Source: Domibacillus indicus (GTDB taxonomy: Bacteria; Bacillota; Bacilli; Bacillales; Domibacillaceae). Taken from it: a stretch of 64,000 nucleotides of DNA. Numbering within the stretch: position 1 is the first letter of the stretch; every line of letters begins with the position of its first letter. A program made the translations under genes and the position numbers. Under the pieces are notes generated by a model, which worked only from the letters and a program-made list of their open reading frames with translations, searched no databases and had not been told where the DNA came from. This document shows positions 47,524-57,324 of this stretch, in pieces. The DNA is taken from the NCBI RefSeq assembly GCF_000970685.1, contig NZ_LAJB01000007.1, forward strand, positions 62,001 through 126,000, given 5' to 3'.

Positions 47524-47556
47524 AAAAAACATTCCAGCCAGACGGCTGGAATGTTT
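47524..47556 (-). terminator. Terminator of spoVS
   Basis: AACATTCCAGCC/GGCTGGAATGTT perfect 12-bp stem, T7 on the minus strand, overlapping the stop region. Confidence 0.9.
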
Positions 47557-47815
47557 ATCGGGACTGAATGATTAGTTTCATTGCTGTACGGGATTCACCG
47601 GCAATCATAATACTTGTGAAAGCGGGAATACAAATTAAATCAATGCCGCCTGGAGCGACAAACCCCCTTGCAATCGCAACCGCTTTTACTGCTTGATTCA
47701 ATGCACCTGCTCCGACAGCTTGTATCTCAGCACTGCCTTTTTCCCGCATCGTGCCGGCCAATGCCCCGGCCACTGAATTCGGGTTTGATTTTGATGATAC
47801 TTTCAACACATCCAT
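47555..47815 (-). CDS. spoVS: Stage V sporulation protein S
   Basis: 86 residues, nearly invariant family (MDVLKVSSKSNPNSVAGALA ... AIARGFVAPGGIDLICIPAF). An Alba-fold protein needed to pass from septation to coat assembly, transcribed by sigma-H in B. subtilis. It follows ymdB, the usual order. Confidence 0.98.
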   Translation of the reverse strand: MDVLKVSSKSNPNSVAGALAGTMREKGSAEIQAVGAGALNQAVKAVAIARGFVAPGGIDLICIPAFTSIMIAGESRTAMKLIIQSR

Positions 47816-47882
47816 TCCCTAATCCCCCTTTTGAAGCCTCCATTCGTCTTTCATATATATTCAAATGAAGAGGGGCTATGAA

Positions 47883-48683
47883 TTAATAATCATGAAAAGG
47901 ATGGTCGTCATTTATTAAGATGCGCTGAATGGATTTAGCGAGCCCCGTTTTTCGGTCTGCTGTGATCATACATCCTGATAATTGCGTGCGTCCGTCTTTC
48001 GGCACTTCAAACCGTGCTGGCAGCTGAGTTTGAAACCTTTGTATGATCGCTTCTTTTTCCATTCCGAGAATCCCGTCATAAGGACCGGTCATTCCAGTAT
48101 CAGTTAAATAAGCGGTGCCGCCCGGAAGCACCCGATTATCAGCAGTCTGTACATGCGTATGTGTACCGACAACGGCCGTTACCTTCCCATCGAGGAACCA
48201 CCCCATCGCCTGCTTTTCACTGGTCGTTTCCGCATGGAAGTCGACAAAGATAAACGGGGTTCGCTGTCTTGCTTCCCCTACAAGCTGCTCGGCTTTACGG
48301 AACGGGCAGTCAAGATCATTCATAAATACGCGGCCCTGCAAATTAATAACAGCAACTTCCAGCTCTCCAGCCGGGATATAAGCAATGCCCTGGCCTGGCA
48401 CGGAATCCGGAAAGTTTGCCGGACGAACAAGCCATTTCGCTGTATCAATAAAATTAAAAATATCTTTATTGTCCCAGGCATGATTGCCCAATGTAACCGC
48501 ATTTGCTCCATCCTGCATAAACTTTTTATAAATTTTCTCAGTAATGCCGCGGCCGCCTGCCGCATTTTCTCCATTGATAATTGTTACACCAGGACGATAT
48601 TTTTTCTTTAGTTTCGGTACATACTCACTCACCATATCCCGTCCCGGCGATCCCACAACATCTCCTATAAAAAGTAAATCCAT
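47883..48683 (-). CDS. ymdB: YmdB, metallophosphoesterase (cyclic-nucleotide phosphodiesterase family)
   Basis: 266 residues from the ATG at 48683, preceded by AAGGAG; the frame is open to 48731 but lacks a ribosome site there. Metal ligands are in FIGDVVGSPGR (D8), INGENAAGG, GNHAWDN, FHAET and GTHTHVQT. In B. subtilis YmdB controls biofilm versus motility gene expression, together with RNase Y, whose gene is next to it. Confidence 0.95.
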   Translation of the reverse strand: MDLLFIGDVVGSPGRDMVSEYVPKLKKKYRPGVTIINGENAAGGRGITEKIYKKFMQDGANAVTLGNHAWDNKDIFNFIDTAKWLVRPANFPDSVPGQGIAYIPAGELEVAVINLQGRVFMNDLDCPFRKAEQLVGEARQRTPFIFVDFHAETTSEKQAMGWFLDGKVTAVVGTHTHVQTADNRVLPGGTAYLTDTGMTGPYDGILGMEKEAIIQRFQTQLPARFEVPKDGRTQLSGCMITADRKTGLAKSIQRILINDDHPFHDY

Positions 48684-48708
48684 GCTTCTCCTTCTTTCCT
48701 CTGCCAAT

Positions 48709-48745
48709 AAGAAAAGCGATGTGGTTTCCACACACCGCTTTTCTC
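48709..48745 (-). terminator. Terminator after rny
   Basis: AGAAAAGCG pairs with CGCTTTTCT, with an inner GTGTG/CACAC pairing. The T run is short, so readthrough into ymdB is likely. Confidence 0.65.
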
Positions 48746-50308
48746 TTATTTTGCGTATTCAACTGCTCTTGTTTCACGAATAACGGTTACTTTAATATGT
48801 CCCGGATAATCAAGCTCACCTTCAATCCGTTTGCGGATATCGCGAGCCAGGCGGTGAGCCTGTAAATCATCGATCTGTTCCGGCTTTACCATAATCCGCA
48901 CTTCACGTCCTGCCTGAATGGCAAATGATTTTTCCACACCATCATATGATTCTGAAATTTCTTCTAGTTTTTCTAAGCGGCGGATATAGTTTTCGAGCGT
49001 TTCACTGCGGGCGCCAGGTCTTGCGGCAGACAGTGCATCTGCTGCAGCTACCAGCACTGCAATAACTGAAGTTGGTTCCGTATCGCCATGATGTGAAGCG
49101 ATACTGTTAATAACAACCGGATGCTCTTTATATTTCTGGGCAAGCTCAACACCAATTTCAACGTGGCTGCCTTCTACTTCATGGTCTACCGCTTTTCCGA
49201 TATCATGAAGAAGGCCAGCGCGGCGGGCAAGTGTTTCATCTTCCCCAAGCTCCGCTGCTAAAAGCCCGGATAAATATGCCACTTCTACAGAGTGTTTGAG
49301 CACATTTTGCCCATAGCTTGTCCGGTATTTCAAACGGCCAAGAATTTTAATCAGGTCCGGATGCAATCCAAGCACGCCTACGTCAAATGTCGTCTGCTCA
49401 CCGATTTCACGGATATGCTCATCGACTTCGCGCCGCGCTTTGTCCACCATTTCTTCAATACGCGCCGGGTGAATACGCCCATCCTGAACCAGTTTCTCAA
49501 GCGCGATTCGGGCTGTCTCGCGGCGGATCGGGTCAAAGCCGGACAAAATAACTGCTTCAGGTGTATCATCAATAATTAAGTCGATGCCTGTCAGCGTCTC
49601 AAGTGTACGGATGTTACGTCCTTCACGTCCGATTATGCGCCCTTTCATTTCATCGTTTGGCAATGTTACAACCGATACGGTAGTTTCGGCTACATGATCA
49701 GCTGCGCACCGCTGAATCGCCAGGGACAGCACTTCTCTTGCTTTCTTATCCGACTCTTCTTTTGCACGATGCTCGTTTTCTTTTACCATGATAGCAATAT
49801 CGTGGGATAATTCCTGTTCTGTACGTTCTAAAATGATGGAGCGCGCTTCGTCTCGTGTCAGAGCGGAAATTCGCTCTAGTTCGGACTGCTGCTTTTTGAC
49901 CATCTCATCCACTTTGCTGTCCATCTCTTCAATATGTTGTTGTCTTGTATTTAACGCTGCCTCTTTTCGTTCGAGCGCATCTTCCCGCTTATTTAGGGAA
50001 TCATCCTTTCGATCAAGATTTTCTTCTTTCTGAAGGAGGCGATTTTCCTGTTTTTGCAATTCATTTCTTCTTTCACGGAGATCATACTCAGTATCCGTGC
50101 GCAGTTTATGAATTTCATCTTTTGCCTCTAAAAGAGCTTCTTTTTTTGACGCTTCTGCTTCCCGCTTTGCATCTTCCACAATCTGATCTGCAGCACTGCG
50201 GGCGCCAGCGATTTTTGATTCGGCAATTGATTTTCTTACAAAATAGCCAACAACGACACCAATGATAAGGCCAAGCAAAATGGAGATGATTGTAATGGGT
50301 TCCATCAT
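48746..50308 (-). CDS. rny: Ribonuclease Y
   Basis: 520 residues, exactly the B. subtilis length. Residues 4-22 form the membrane anchor ([19 protein letters not shown]), then a long coiled coil (30-170), a KH domain (around [15 protein letters not shown]) and an HD domain with [10 protein letters not shown] at about 368. The main endonuclease starting mRNA decay in Bacillus, tuned by the Y-complex (RicA/YmcA here). Start after GGAGGTG. Confidence 0.98.
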   Translation of the reverse strand: MMEPITIISILLGLIIGVVVGYFVRKSIAESKIAGARSAADQIVEDAKREAEASKKEALLEAKDEIHKLRTDTEYDLRERRNELQKQENRLLQKEENLDRKDDSLNKREDALERKEAALNTRQQHIEEMDSKVDEMVKKQQSELERISALTRDEARSIILERTEQELSHDIAIMVKENEHRAKEESDKKAREVLSLAIQRCAADHVAETTVSVVTLPNDEMKGRIIGREGRNIRTLETLTGIDLIIDDTPEAVILSGFDPIRRETARIALEKLVQDGRIHPARIEEMVDKARREVDEHIREIGEQTTFDVGVLGLHPDLIKILGRLKYRTSYGQNVLKHSVEVAYLSGLLAAELGEDETLARRAGLLHDIGKAVDHEVEGSHVEIGVELAQKYKEHPVVINSIASHHGDTEPTSVIAVLVAAADALSAARPGARSETLENYIRRLEKLEEISESYDGVEKSFAIQAGREVRIMVKPEQIDDLQAHRLARDIRKRIEGELDYPGHIKVTVIRETRAVEYAK

Positions 50309-50502
50309 TTCACCTCCTCTTGCTATAAATAATTGTCATGTTTTTCACATGTTGGCTGTTGTTACATTTGGTTATGAAACAAACAGCGCTACATTTCCAT
50401 TTTCAAGATAAAAAAATGTCAAATATACAATCTTAATTTTATCGATGGGAATTTTCATTGTCAAGGTTTTCTCCGGGAAACACCTTATTTCTAAAGGTTC
50501 AA

Positions 50503-50541
50503 CAAAAAAAGCAGAAAACGGAACCCCGTTTCCTGCTTTTT
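50503..50541 (-). terminator. Terminator of recA
   Basis: AAAAAGCAG-AAACGG pairs with CCGTTT-CTGCTTTTT, just after recA. Confidence 0.8.
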
Positions 50542-50549
50542 GTTCGTTC

Positions 50550-51599
50550 TTATTCTTCATCAAAAAGGGTGTCTGCTCCGTTGTCTTCCTCTGCTGGCGG
50601 CAGATCTTGTACATTATCAAGTCCGTAGCGTTCACGGATTTTCATCATAATCTCGTGGCGTACATCTGGATTTTCTTTTAAAAACTGCTTGGCGTTTTCC
50701 CGGCCTTGCCCAAGACGCTCGCCATTATATGAATACCAGGCACCGCTTTTTTCAACAATGTCTTCCTCAGATCCGAGATCAATAATTTCTCCTTCACGTG
50801 AGATCCCTTCTCCGTACATAATATCGACCTCTGCCACACGGAACGGAGGAGCTACTTTATTTTTTACTACTTTGATTTTTGTTTTGTTCCCAACAATATC
50901 GTTTCCTTGCTTCAACGCTTCCGCCCGTCTTACCTCAAGACGGACAGAACTGTAAAACTTAAGAGCACGGCCGCCGGGAGTTGTTTCTGGATTTCCGAAC
51001 ATAATCCCAACTTTTTCACGAATTTGGTTAATAAAAATCGCGATAGTGTTCGATTTATTAATAGCACCTGAAAGCTTGCGAAGCGCCTGAGACATAAGGC
51101 GGGCCTGCAGCCCAACGTGCGAAGCGCCCATTTCTCCTTCAATTTCGGCTTTTGGTACAAGCGCCGCTACGGAGTCAATAACGATGATATCAACAGCACC
51201 GCTTCGTACAAGTGCTTCAGCAATTTCTAACGCCTGCTCTCCTGTATCCGGCTGCGACAAAAGAAGTTCATCAATATTTACGCCGAGCTTTTGTGCATAG
51301 ACCGGGTCAAGAGCATGCTCAGCATCGATAAAAGCAGCTTGTCCGCCAGTTGCCTGTACTTCAGCAATTGCATGAAGAGAGACGGTTGTTTTACCTGAAC
51401 TTTCCGGCCCATAAATTTCTACTACGCGCCCGCGCGGATAACCCCCTACTCCAAGTGCTGAATCCAATGCAAGAGAGCCGCTCGGCGTTGTAGATACACG
51501 GCGTTCCGCCTGCTCTCCAAGCTTCATTATCGATCCTTTACCGAATTGTTTTTCAATCTGTTTAAGCGCCATATCCAAGGCAGCCTGACGATCGTTCAC
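50550..51599 (-). CDS. recA: Recombinase RecA
   Basis: 349 residues from a GTG at 51599, which follows AAGGAGG by nine bases; the ATG at 51626 is upstream of the ribosome site. Walker [10 protein letters not shown], Walker [15 protein letters not shown], loop L2 [20 protein letters not shown] and an acidic C-terminus ([10 protein letters not shown]). It drives strand exchange and LexA self-cleavage. Its own promoter carries LexA-type boxes. Confidence 0.98.
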   Translation of the reverse strand: MNDRQAALDMALKQIEKQFGKGSIMKLGEQAERRVSTTPSGSLALDSALGVGGYPRGRVVEIYGPESSGKTTVSLHAIAEVQATGGQAAFIDAEHALDPVYAQKLGVNIDELLLSQPDTGEQALEIAEALVRSGAVDIIVIDSVAALVPKAEIEGEMGASHVGLQARLMSQALRKLSGAINKSNTIAIFINQIREKVGIMFGNPETTPGGRALKFYSSVRLEVRRAEALKQGNDIVGNKTKIKVVKNKVAPPFRVAEVDIMYGEGISREGEIIDLGSEEDIVEKSGAWYSYNGERLGQGRENAKQFLKENPDVRHEIMMKIRERYGLDNVQDLPPAEEDNGADTLFDEE

Positions 51600-51636
51600 T
51601 ATAAAATTCCTCCTTAAAAAATACATATCTATATTA

Positions 51637-51726
51637 CGAACAGCTGTTTTGCCGGTTGTTTTTTAACCTGACTTAACTATACCGCAATCACGAACGAATT
51701 TCAAGCAAAAAACGAACATTTATTCG
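51637..51726. promoter_or_regulatory. recA promoter with LexA (SOS) boxes
   Basis: Sigma-A promoter on the minus strand: TTGAAA (51699-51704), 17 bases, TATAGT (51676-51681). Two near-consensus LexA boxes (CGAAC-N4-GTTCG): CGAACATTTATTCG at 51713-51726 and CGAACAGCTGTTTT at 51637-51650, each with one or two mismatches and lying on either side of the promoter. Confidence 0.75.
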
Positions 51727-51872
51727 ATATTTTTTGCTGTTCGAATGAGGGATTGTCTACTACCTGAAGAGATAAAACGAGCTGATGAAACATGAAGAAA
51801 AAGAAGATCAATTGAAGAATTTTTCAACGCAACAACCGGCTTGCTGCTTCATTTATTATACCATGAACCCGA

Positions 51873-51905
51873 TAAAAAAAGCCCGCCGGAGCTACCGGCG
51901 GGCTT
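51873..51905 (-). terminator. Terminator of metY
   Basis: AGCCCGCCGG/CCGGCGGGCT perfect stem and T7 on the minus strand. Confidence 0.92.
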
Positions 51906-51909
51906 GTAT

Positions 51910-53202
51910 TTATTCAGAAATTCCTGTTCCTTCTTCAATGGCCTGTTTTAAATCGGCTATTAAATCATCCGCAGCTTCCAACCCTACCGAAAGACGAATC
52001 AATTCCTCTGTTACACCGGAATTTTTCAGTTCTTCCTCGCCCAGCTGCTGGTGAGTGGTTGAAGCCGGATGGATAATTAATGATTTGCCATCACCGACAT
52101 TTGCAACATGAGACCAGAGTTCAACAGAATTGATTGCTTTTTTCCCCGCGTCACGGCCGCCTTTAATTCCAAATACCACAATAGAACCAAATGTGCCATT
52201 TAAATATTTTTTCGCCAATTCATGAGAAGGATGGTCCGGTAAAGAAGGATGCTGAACCCACTCCACTCCCGGGTGTTCTTGTAAAAAGCTGACCAGCTTT
52301 TGTGTATTTTCGTGGTGGCGCTGTATGCGGAGATGCAGCGTTTCAAGCCCCTGCAGCAACAAAAAAGCACTATTTGCACTGATCGCCGGCCCAAAATCAC
52401 GCAAAAGCTGGACACGAAGCTTCACTGCAAAAGCCGGGCCTTCAATATCAGCAAACTTAAGCCCGTTATAGGATTCATCAGGCGTCGTAAAGCCGGGGAA
52501 TTTATCTGAATTCCAATTAAATGTGCCGCTGTCTACCACCACGCCGCCAATCACGGTGCCGTGGCCGCTGATCCACTTTGTCGCAGAGTGAACCACAATA
52601 TCAGCTCCCCATTTAATTGGCTGAGAACCGTATGGCGAGGCAAATGTATTATCTACAATTAATGGAATGCCATTTTCATGAGCAATTGCCGAGACCGCTT
52701 CAACATCCAGTACATTCAAAGAAGGATTGCCGATAATTTCCGCAAAAACTGCTTTTGTTTTTGGCGTAATTGCTTTTCGGATATTTTCTGGATCGGTTGA
52801 ATCAACAAATATCACACTTATTCCATACTTTGGAAGTGTATTTGCGAACAAATTATATGTACCGCCATACAAATTAGCAGCTGCAACAATTTCATCTCCT
52901 GCATGAGCCAGGTTCATAATTGCAAACGAAATCGCTGCCATCCCTGATGACAGAGCTACTGCAGCAGCGCCGCCTTCCAACAAAGCAATCCGCTTTTCAA
53001 ATACATCCACCGTCGGATTGGTAATACGCGTATAAATATTGCCGGCTTCTTCAAGAGCAAATAATGCCCGGGCATGGTCTGTGTCATTAAATACATAGGA
53101 AGTCGTCTCATAAATCGGCACCGCCCGTGCCCCCGTAACCGGGTCCGGCTTCTGTCCCCCATGCAACAAATTTGTTTCTGCCTGCCAGTGTTCTCTTGTC
53201 AT
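51910..53202 (-). CDS. metY: O-acetylhomoserine sulfhydrylase (homocysteine synthase)
   Basis: 430 residues from the ATG at 53202, six bases after GGGGGG; the in-frame ATG at 53208 abuts the ribosome site. Cys/Met-metabolism PLP family. The cofactor Lys is in HSATKWISGHG. The start HWQAETNLLHGGQKPDPVTG and the large size (about 430) mark O-acetylhomoserine sulfhydrylases rather than the shorter gamma-synthases. It sits between cinA and recA, which adjoin each other in B. subtilis. No S-box leader is visible in the 70-base gap upstream. Confidence 0.9.
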   Translation of the reverse strand: MTREHWQAETNLLHGGQKPDPVTGARAVPIYETTSYVFNDTDHARALFALEEAGNIYTRITNPTVDVFEKRIALLEGGAAAVALSSGMAAISFAIMNLAHAGDEIVAAANLYGGTYNLFANTLPKYGISVIFVDSTDPENIRKAITPKTKAVFAEIIGNPSLNVLDVEAVSAIAHENGIPLIVDNTFASPYGSQPIKWGADIVVHSATKWISGHGTVIGGVVVDSGTFNWNSDKFPGFTTPDESYNGLKFADIEGPAFAVKLRVQLLRDFGPAISANSAFLLLQGLETLHLRIQRHHENTQKLVSFLQEHPGVEWVQHPSLPDHPSHELAKKYLNGTFGSIVVFGIKGGRDAGKKAINSVELWSHVANVGDGKSLIIHPASTTHQQLGEEELKNSGVTEELIRLSVGLEAADDLIADLKQAIEEGTGISE

Positions 53203-53281
53203 TCCCATCCCCCCTGATCTAGTTCTTTCGACGTAAGTATAACGATTTCCCTAAAAAACGTCAATCTATTTGTCAAAACAT

Positions 53282-54517
53282 TCAATCAATGAGCTGAAGC
53301 AAGTAATGGCAGCCGTATTTCACTGTCCGCTTGCGAATACCGGTCCTGCTTCCGGCCATTTTCAGCGAATGAACAATCGTTTCCTCTCCTTCGCGTGCAA
53401 TAGCTAAAAAGACTGTACCCGGCTCACGGCCTTCGAGCTGACCCGGGCCTGCGACGCCTGTAAAGCTGATCCCTATCTGTGCACCGCATAATTGGCGTAT
53501 ATTCTCAGCTAATTCCTTCGCGCATTCTGCGCTGACTGCCCCGTAAGAAGCCAGCGTTTCTTTTTTCACACGCACAACCTGCTCTTTCACTTCGTTTGTA
53601 TAACAGACTACGCCCCCTTTTACACAGGCACTTGTTCCAGGTATGGCTGTCAGCTCACCCAAAAACAAACCGCCGGTCAGGCTTTCCGCTGAAGCAATTG
53701 TCACCTGTTTTTCTTTTAATTTGGCAGCCAGTTCGGCGGCAATAGTTGTTTCTCCATATCCGTAGAAGAAAGCACCGACTCTTTCTAAAATTTCATTTTC
53801 TGCCTGCTGGATAAGGCGATTGGCTTCTTCAGGAGATTCATGTTTCGCAGTAATCCTCAAAATTACTTCTCCATCTCCGGCAAGCGGCGCAATCGTTGGG
53901 TTTGTCTGCTTCAGCAGGATATCATCGATTTCTGTTTCAAGAGCAGATTCACCAATCCCAAAAAACCGCAGCACCCTTGATTCAATCCGCTCCACCTTCT
54001 CCATTGTTTTTAAAATCTCCGGACGCCCGTAATGTAAAAACATCGGCTGCATTTCACGCGGCGGCCCTGGCAGAAGCATATATTGTTTTTCACCTGCTTT
54101 TATAAACATGCCGGGAGCCATTCCATTATCATTGGCTAAAACAATGCTGTCTTTGATCACAAGCGCCTGCTTTTTATTATTTTCCGTCATGGGACGTCCT
54201 GTTTTTGTAAAATAAGCTTGAATGCTCTGGAGAGCTTCCTCGTTATATTCAAGAGTGGTTCCTATTATACGGGCAATCGTTTCTTTCGTTAAATCATCTT
54301 TTGTCGGCCCGAGACCGCCCGAGAAGATAATTAGGTCTGCCCGCTGCTGAGCCATTTTCAACGCCTGTTCAAGACGGTCTTCGTTGTCACCGACAACTGT
54401 ATGATAATAAATATTCACCCCGATTTCCGCCAGGTGCTGAGATAAAAACCGGGCATTTGTATTGGTTATCTGGCCAAGCAATAATTCTGACCCTACTGCA
54501 ATAATTTCGGCATTCAT
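53282..54517 (-). CDS. cinA: Competence/damage-inducible protein CinA
   Basis: 411 residues from the ATG at 54517, about eleven bases after AAGGAG; the longer frame lacks a site. Residues 1-170 are the MoCF-like domain ([32 protein letters not shown]). Residues 250-405 are the CinA C-terminal domain ([17 protein letters not shown]), which in other species deamidates NMN. It normally precedes recA; here metY separates them. Confidence 0.95.
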   Translation of the reverse strand: MNAEIIAVGSELLLGQITNTNARFLSQHLAEIGVNIYYHTVVGDNEDRLEQALKMAQQRADLIIFSGGLGPTKDDLTKETIARIIGTTLEYNEEALQSIQAYFTKTGRPMTENNKKQALVIKDSIVLANDNGMAPGMFIKAGEKQYMLLPGPPREMQPMFLHYGRPEILKTMEKVERIESRVLRFFGIGESALETEIDDILLKQTNPTIAPLAGDGEVILRITAKHESPEEANRLIQQAENEILERVGAFFYGYGETTIAAELAAKLKEKQVTIASAESLTGGLFLGELTAIPGTSACVKGGVVCYTNEVKEQVVRVKKETLASYGAVSAECAKELAENIRQLCGAQIGISFTGVAGPGQLEGREPGTVFLAIAREGEETIVHSLKMAGSRTGIRKRTVKYGCHYLLQLID

Positions 54518-54544
54518 TTTATACAAACTCTCCTTTTTGGTAAA

Positions 54545-54573
54545 CGAAAAGCACCATTGGAAACCCATGGTGC
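54545..54573 (-). terminator. Terminator-like hairpin after pgsA
   Basis: AGCACCATTGG/CCATGGTGC stem followed by TTTTCGTTT on the minus strand. Confidence 0.7.
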
Positions 54574-54580
54574 CTTACGC

Positions 54581-55159
54581 TTACTTAGAATTTTTAAACA
54601 CATCTTTATTTAATTTAAAATAATCCCAGCCGGACCAGAGTGTGAAAAACAGGGCAATCCAGAGCAGCCAGTCGCCAGCCGGAATGCCAAAGCTTTCAAA
54701 TGGTGCATTATGCAGCAACAAAAGAGAAATAGCAACGATCTGTGTCCAGGTTTTAATTTTGCCAAGCATATTGGCTGCCACTACTTCGCCTGTTTCAGCC
54801 AGAATAAGCCGCAGCCCTGTCACGGCAAATTCACGGCAAATGATCGCAATGACAATCCACGCAGGCGCCAGCTGAAGCTCCACCAAAAGAATAAGTGCAG
54901 CTGATACAAGCAGCTTGTCTGCAAGCGGGTCAAGAAACTTGCCGAGATTAGTAACAAGATTATATTTTCTGGCGATATAGCCGTCGATCCAGTCTGTAAT
55001 GGATGCGATAATAAAAAGAAGCGCTCCGATCAAATGCTCCACTGGCATCTCGGTACCTAACACGCGGACCATTCCCCATCCAAAATCCACTGACATAATC
55101 AGAATGAAGAATGGAATCATCAAAATGCGTGAGATGGTAATTTTATTAGGTAAATTCAA
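54581..55159 (-). CDS. pgsA: Phosphatidylglycerophosphate synthase
   Basis: 192 residues, several membrane helices. The CDP-alcohol phosphotransferase motif D-G-x2-A-R-x8-G-x3-D-x3-D is complete (DGYIARKYNLVTNLGKFLDP then LAD). It makes PGP from CDP-diacylglycerol and glycerol-3-phosphate, the key step to phosphatidylglycerol. Essential in B. subtilis. Between rodZ/ymfM and cinA, as usual. Confidence 0.97.
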   Translation of the reverse strand: MNLPNKITISRILMIPFFILIMSVDFGWGMVRVLGTEMPVEHLIGALLFIIASITDWIDGYIARKYNLVTNLGKFLDPLADKLLVSAALILLVELQLAPAWIVIAIICREFAVTGLRLILAETGEVVAANMLGKIKTWTQIVAISLLLLHNAPFESFGIPAGDWLLWIALFFTLWSGWDYFKLNKDVFKNSK

Positions 55160-55183
55160 AACTGTTCCCTCCAGAAACGGCCG

Positions 55184-56071
55184 TTATTGTGCTTTTGGGC
55201 GAATGATTATGTCCTGCAGCACTTGCCCATCCGCTGGCAGCTTATAGGCAAGTGTTTCACCATTCACCGTAATAACAGTATCAGGGGCAAAACCAACTTT
55301 AATCTTCGCTTCTTTTTGGCCTGTCATATTGTGTGTTTGGGTCTGGCCGTTGGCAAGCATGCCGCTGAAATAACTTTTGCCGCTGCCGTCTGTAATTTCA
55401 ATCCATGTCTCGCCTTTTGAAGCAACCGACACTTCAAACGCCTGCGCGCCTGAAAGCTCATAAACAGTCTGGCGTCCACTTGTTGAAACTGCCGTAAGTG
55501 CCTGGGCAGGCGCGGCAGGTTCCGGTTTTTCTTCTACAGCCGGGTCTTTTTCAGGAGCAGGTGTTTCTTCTACAGCCGGCTTTTCTGTTGCCGGTTCCTC
55601 TGTCGCCGGTTCCTCGACTTGCACCTCTTCCTCTACAGCCGGGTCACTTTCAGAACCGCTTTTCGGAATTAAAAAATAAACCAGGGCAACAGCACCAATA
55701 ATAAAAGCTGTTACTAAAATTTTCGGCAAATAATCTAGCAATTTAGAAGACTCGCGGACAGGCTTGGACGCATCTACCCTTGTTTTCTGGCTGCTGGCTG
55801 ATGCTGTTGGGCGAAGCGGCACTTCATCCTCTTTAGAAGACGGCACCTCGCTTTTAAACTCCTCAAACAGCTCTTCAGCGTTTAGCCCGACCGCCTCTGC
55901 ATATTGCTTAATAAACGCCCTGACATAAAACTTGCCCGGCATAATGTCATAATTTCCTTCTTCAATGCCTTGAAGATACCGCTTTTGAATCTTTGTTGAT
56001 TCTTGAACGTCTGACAATGACATTCCTTTTGATTCGCGAGCTTCCTTTAATTTTTTCCCTAACTCTGTCAC
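55184..56071 (-). CDS. rodZ: RodZ-like cell-shape protein (YmfM)
   Basis: 295 residues from a GTG at 56071, six bases after GGAAGGTG. The N-terminal XRE-type HTH (LKEARESKGMSLSDVQES) is followed by one transmembrane helix (about 122-142, ILVTAFIIGAVALVYFLIP), an acidic Pro/Glu/Ala repeat region (EEPATEEPATEKPAVEE) and a C-terminal DUF4115 domain outside the cell. RodZ links MreB filaments to the envelope. Confidence 0.9.
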   Translation of the reverse strand: MTELGKKLKEARESKGMSLSDVQESTKIQKRYLQGIEEGNYDIMPGKFYVRAFIKQYAEAVGLNAEELFEEFKSEVPSSKEDEVPLRPTASASSQKTRVDASKPVRESSKLLDYLPKILVTAFIIGAVALVYFLIPKSGSESDPAVEEEVQVEEPATEEPATEKPAVEETPAPEKDPAVEEKPEPAAPAQALTAVSTSGRQTVYELSGAQAFEVSVASKGETWIEITDGSGKSYFSGMLANGQTQTHNMTGQKEAKIKVGFAPDTVITVNGETLAYKLPADGQVLQDIIIRPKAQ

Positions 56072-56089
56072 CCATAACACCTTCCAATA

Positions 56090-56881
56090 CTAAAAGTTAA
56101 ACCCGCCGAATTCCGAGTCCTGAAACATCGTATTTTTTTCAACCGCCTCATACGTAATCTCTTCATTCGGTTCATTGCGGAGCTCAATAATGTAATCAAA
56201 ATCATCAATTGAATAATGGCTGTTTTCTGCGAAAACGTCTGGATGCTCTACAACCTTCACGGCCGGAAGCTGCATCACTTCGCGAATAAGCTGCCAATGC
56301 TTCTCCCCAGCACGGTTAGCGGAAATAACACCATCCATTATAAAGATATTCTTTGGGCTGTACTCATTGCGCAGCAGCTGTTCGCGGACAGTTTGCTTAA
56401 TCATGGTTGATGACAAAAACAGCCACCTTTTGTTTGCACAAACACTTGCGGCAACAATTGATTCTGTTTTACCGACCCGCGGCATGCCGCGAATGCCGAT
56501 TAATCGATGGCCATCCATTTTGTACAATTCTGCCATAAAATCAACTAGAAGTCCAAGCTCACTCCGTACAAAACGAAATGTTTTCCGGTCATCCTCATCC
56601 CTCTCGATATAGCGGCCATGCCGAACAGCCATTTTATCGCGCAGTTTCGGTTCACGCAGCTTAACAACTTCAATAGTATCCATGGTTTTCAAAATCGATT
56701 CAAGGCGCTTTATCTGATCTTCACTTTCTGCCCGCATTAGCAAGCCGCGGCTTTTATCATGCACGCCGTTAATTGTCACAATGTTAATTGACAGCATGCC
56801 AAGCAAAGATGAAATATCACCGAGCAGGCCAGGGCGGTTTTTTTTAATTTTGTATTCAAGGTAATATTCTCTTTTCAACAT
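56090..56881 (-). CDS. ymfK: YmfK, DUF3388 protein with N-terminal ACT domain
   Basis: 263 residues from the ATG at 56881 after GGAGG; the frame is open to 56908. Residues 1-75 form an ACT-like domain (RPGLLGDISSLLGMLSINIV). The rest includes GIRGMPRVGKTES, a P-loop-like turn. Conserved in Bacillus next to ymfJ; function not known. Confidence 0.88.
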   Translation of the reverse strand: MLKREYYLEYKIKKNRPGLLGDISSLLGMLSINIVTINGVHDKSRGLLMRAESEDQIKRLESILKTMDTIEVVKLREPKLRDKMAVRHGRYIERDEDDRKTFRFVRSELGLLVDFMAELYKMDGHRLIGIRGMPRVGKTESIVAASVCANKRWLFLSSTMIKQTVREQLLRNEYSPKNIFIMDGVISANRAGEKHWQLIREVMQLPAVKVVEHPDVFAENSHYSIDDFDYIIELRNEPNEEITYEAVEKNTMFQDSEFGGFNF

Positions 56882-56977
56882 TGTATTCCTCCAGTGCGGC
56901 GTGCCCATCGTTCAACTAGTGATCCTTTTACTATAATAAAGGATAATATGTATTTTTTAAAGCAGAAGTAAAAAGAA

Positions 56978-57011
56978 AACCCTCCCCGGCCTGAAACAGC
57001 CGAAAAGGGTT
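56978..57011 (-). terminator. Terminator of ymfJ
   Basis: AACCCT/AGGGTT outer stem with an inner CGGC/GCCG pairing, then T-rich on the minus strand. Confidence 0.65.
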
Positions 57012-57020
57012 ATGCCTGCA

Positions 57021-57266
57021 TTATTTTTGCACGAGTTTCATCATGCATGAAGCTATTGCTTTTTGTTCAGATTCACTTGCAACGGACCATAAATCTGCCA
57101 AAACACGCTCTTGTTCGTTTTTTGGGTCTACGTTTGCGTATAAATAATCACCGATTTCATACGCCAGCTTTTCGATTGCTCCTCCAGGCATCCCACGATG
57201 CTCAGCATTATCCATTTTGTTTCCTAAAAACCGTTTCCACTCCTGCCAGTTGTCGAGTACAGACAT
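57021..57266 (-). CDS. ymfJ: YmfJ, DUF3243 protein
   Basis: 81 residues, helical (MSVLDNWQEWKRFLGNKMDN). DUF3243 family, found throughout Bacillus at this place. Function unknown. Start after GGAGG. Confidence 0.92.
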   Translation of the reverse strand: MSVLDNWQEWKRFLGNKMDNAEHRGMPGGAIEKLAYEIGDYLYANVDPKNEQERVLADLWSVASESEQKAIASCMMKLVQK

Positions 57267-57324
57267 TTAAGGTCTCCTCCTTTTCAAGTAAGAATCCCTC
57301 TTATTGTGTACCCAATGTGCGAAA

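Noticed and set aside
50372-50635. Minus-strand frame of 87 codons after recA
   Set aside because: Overlaps the recA 3' end and its terminator in another frame.
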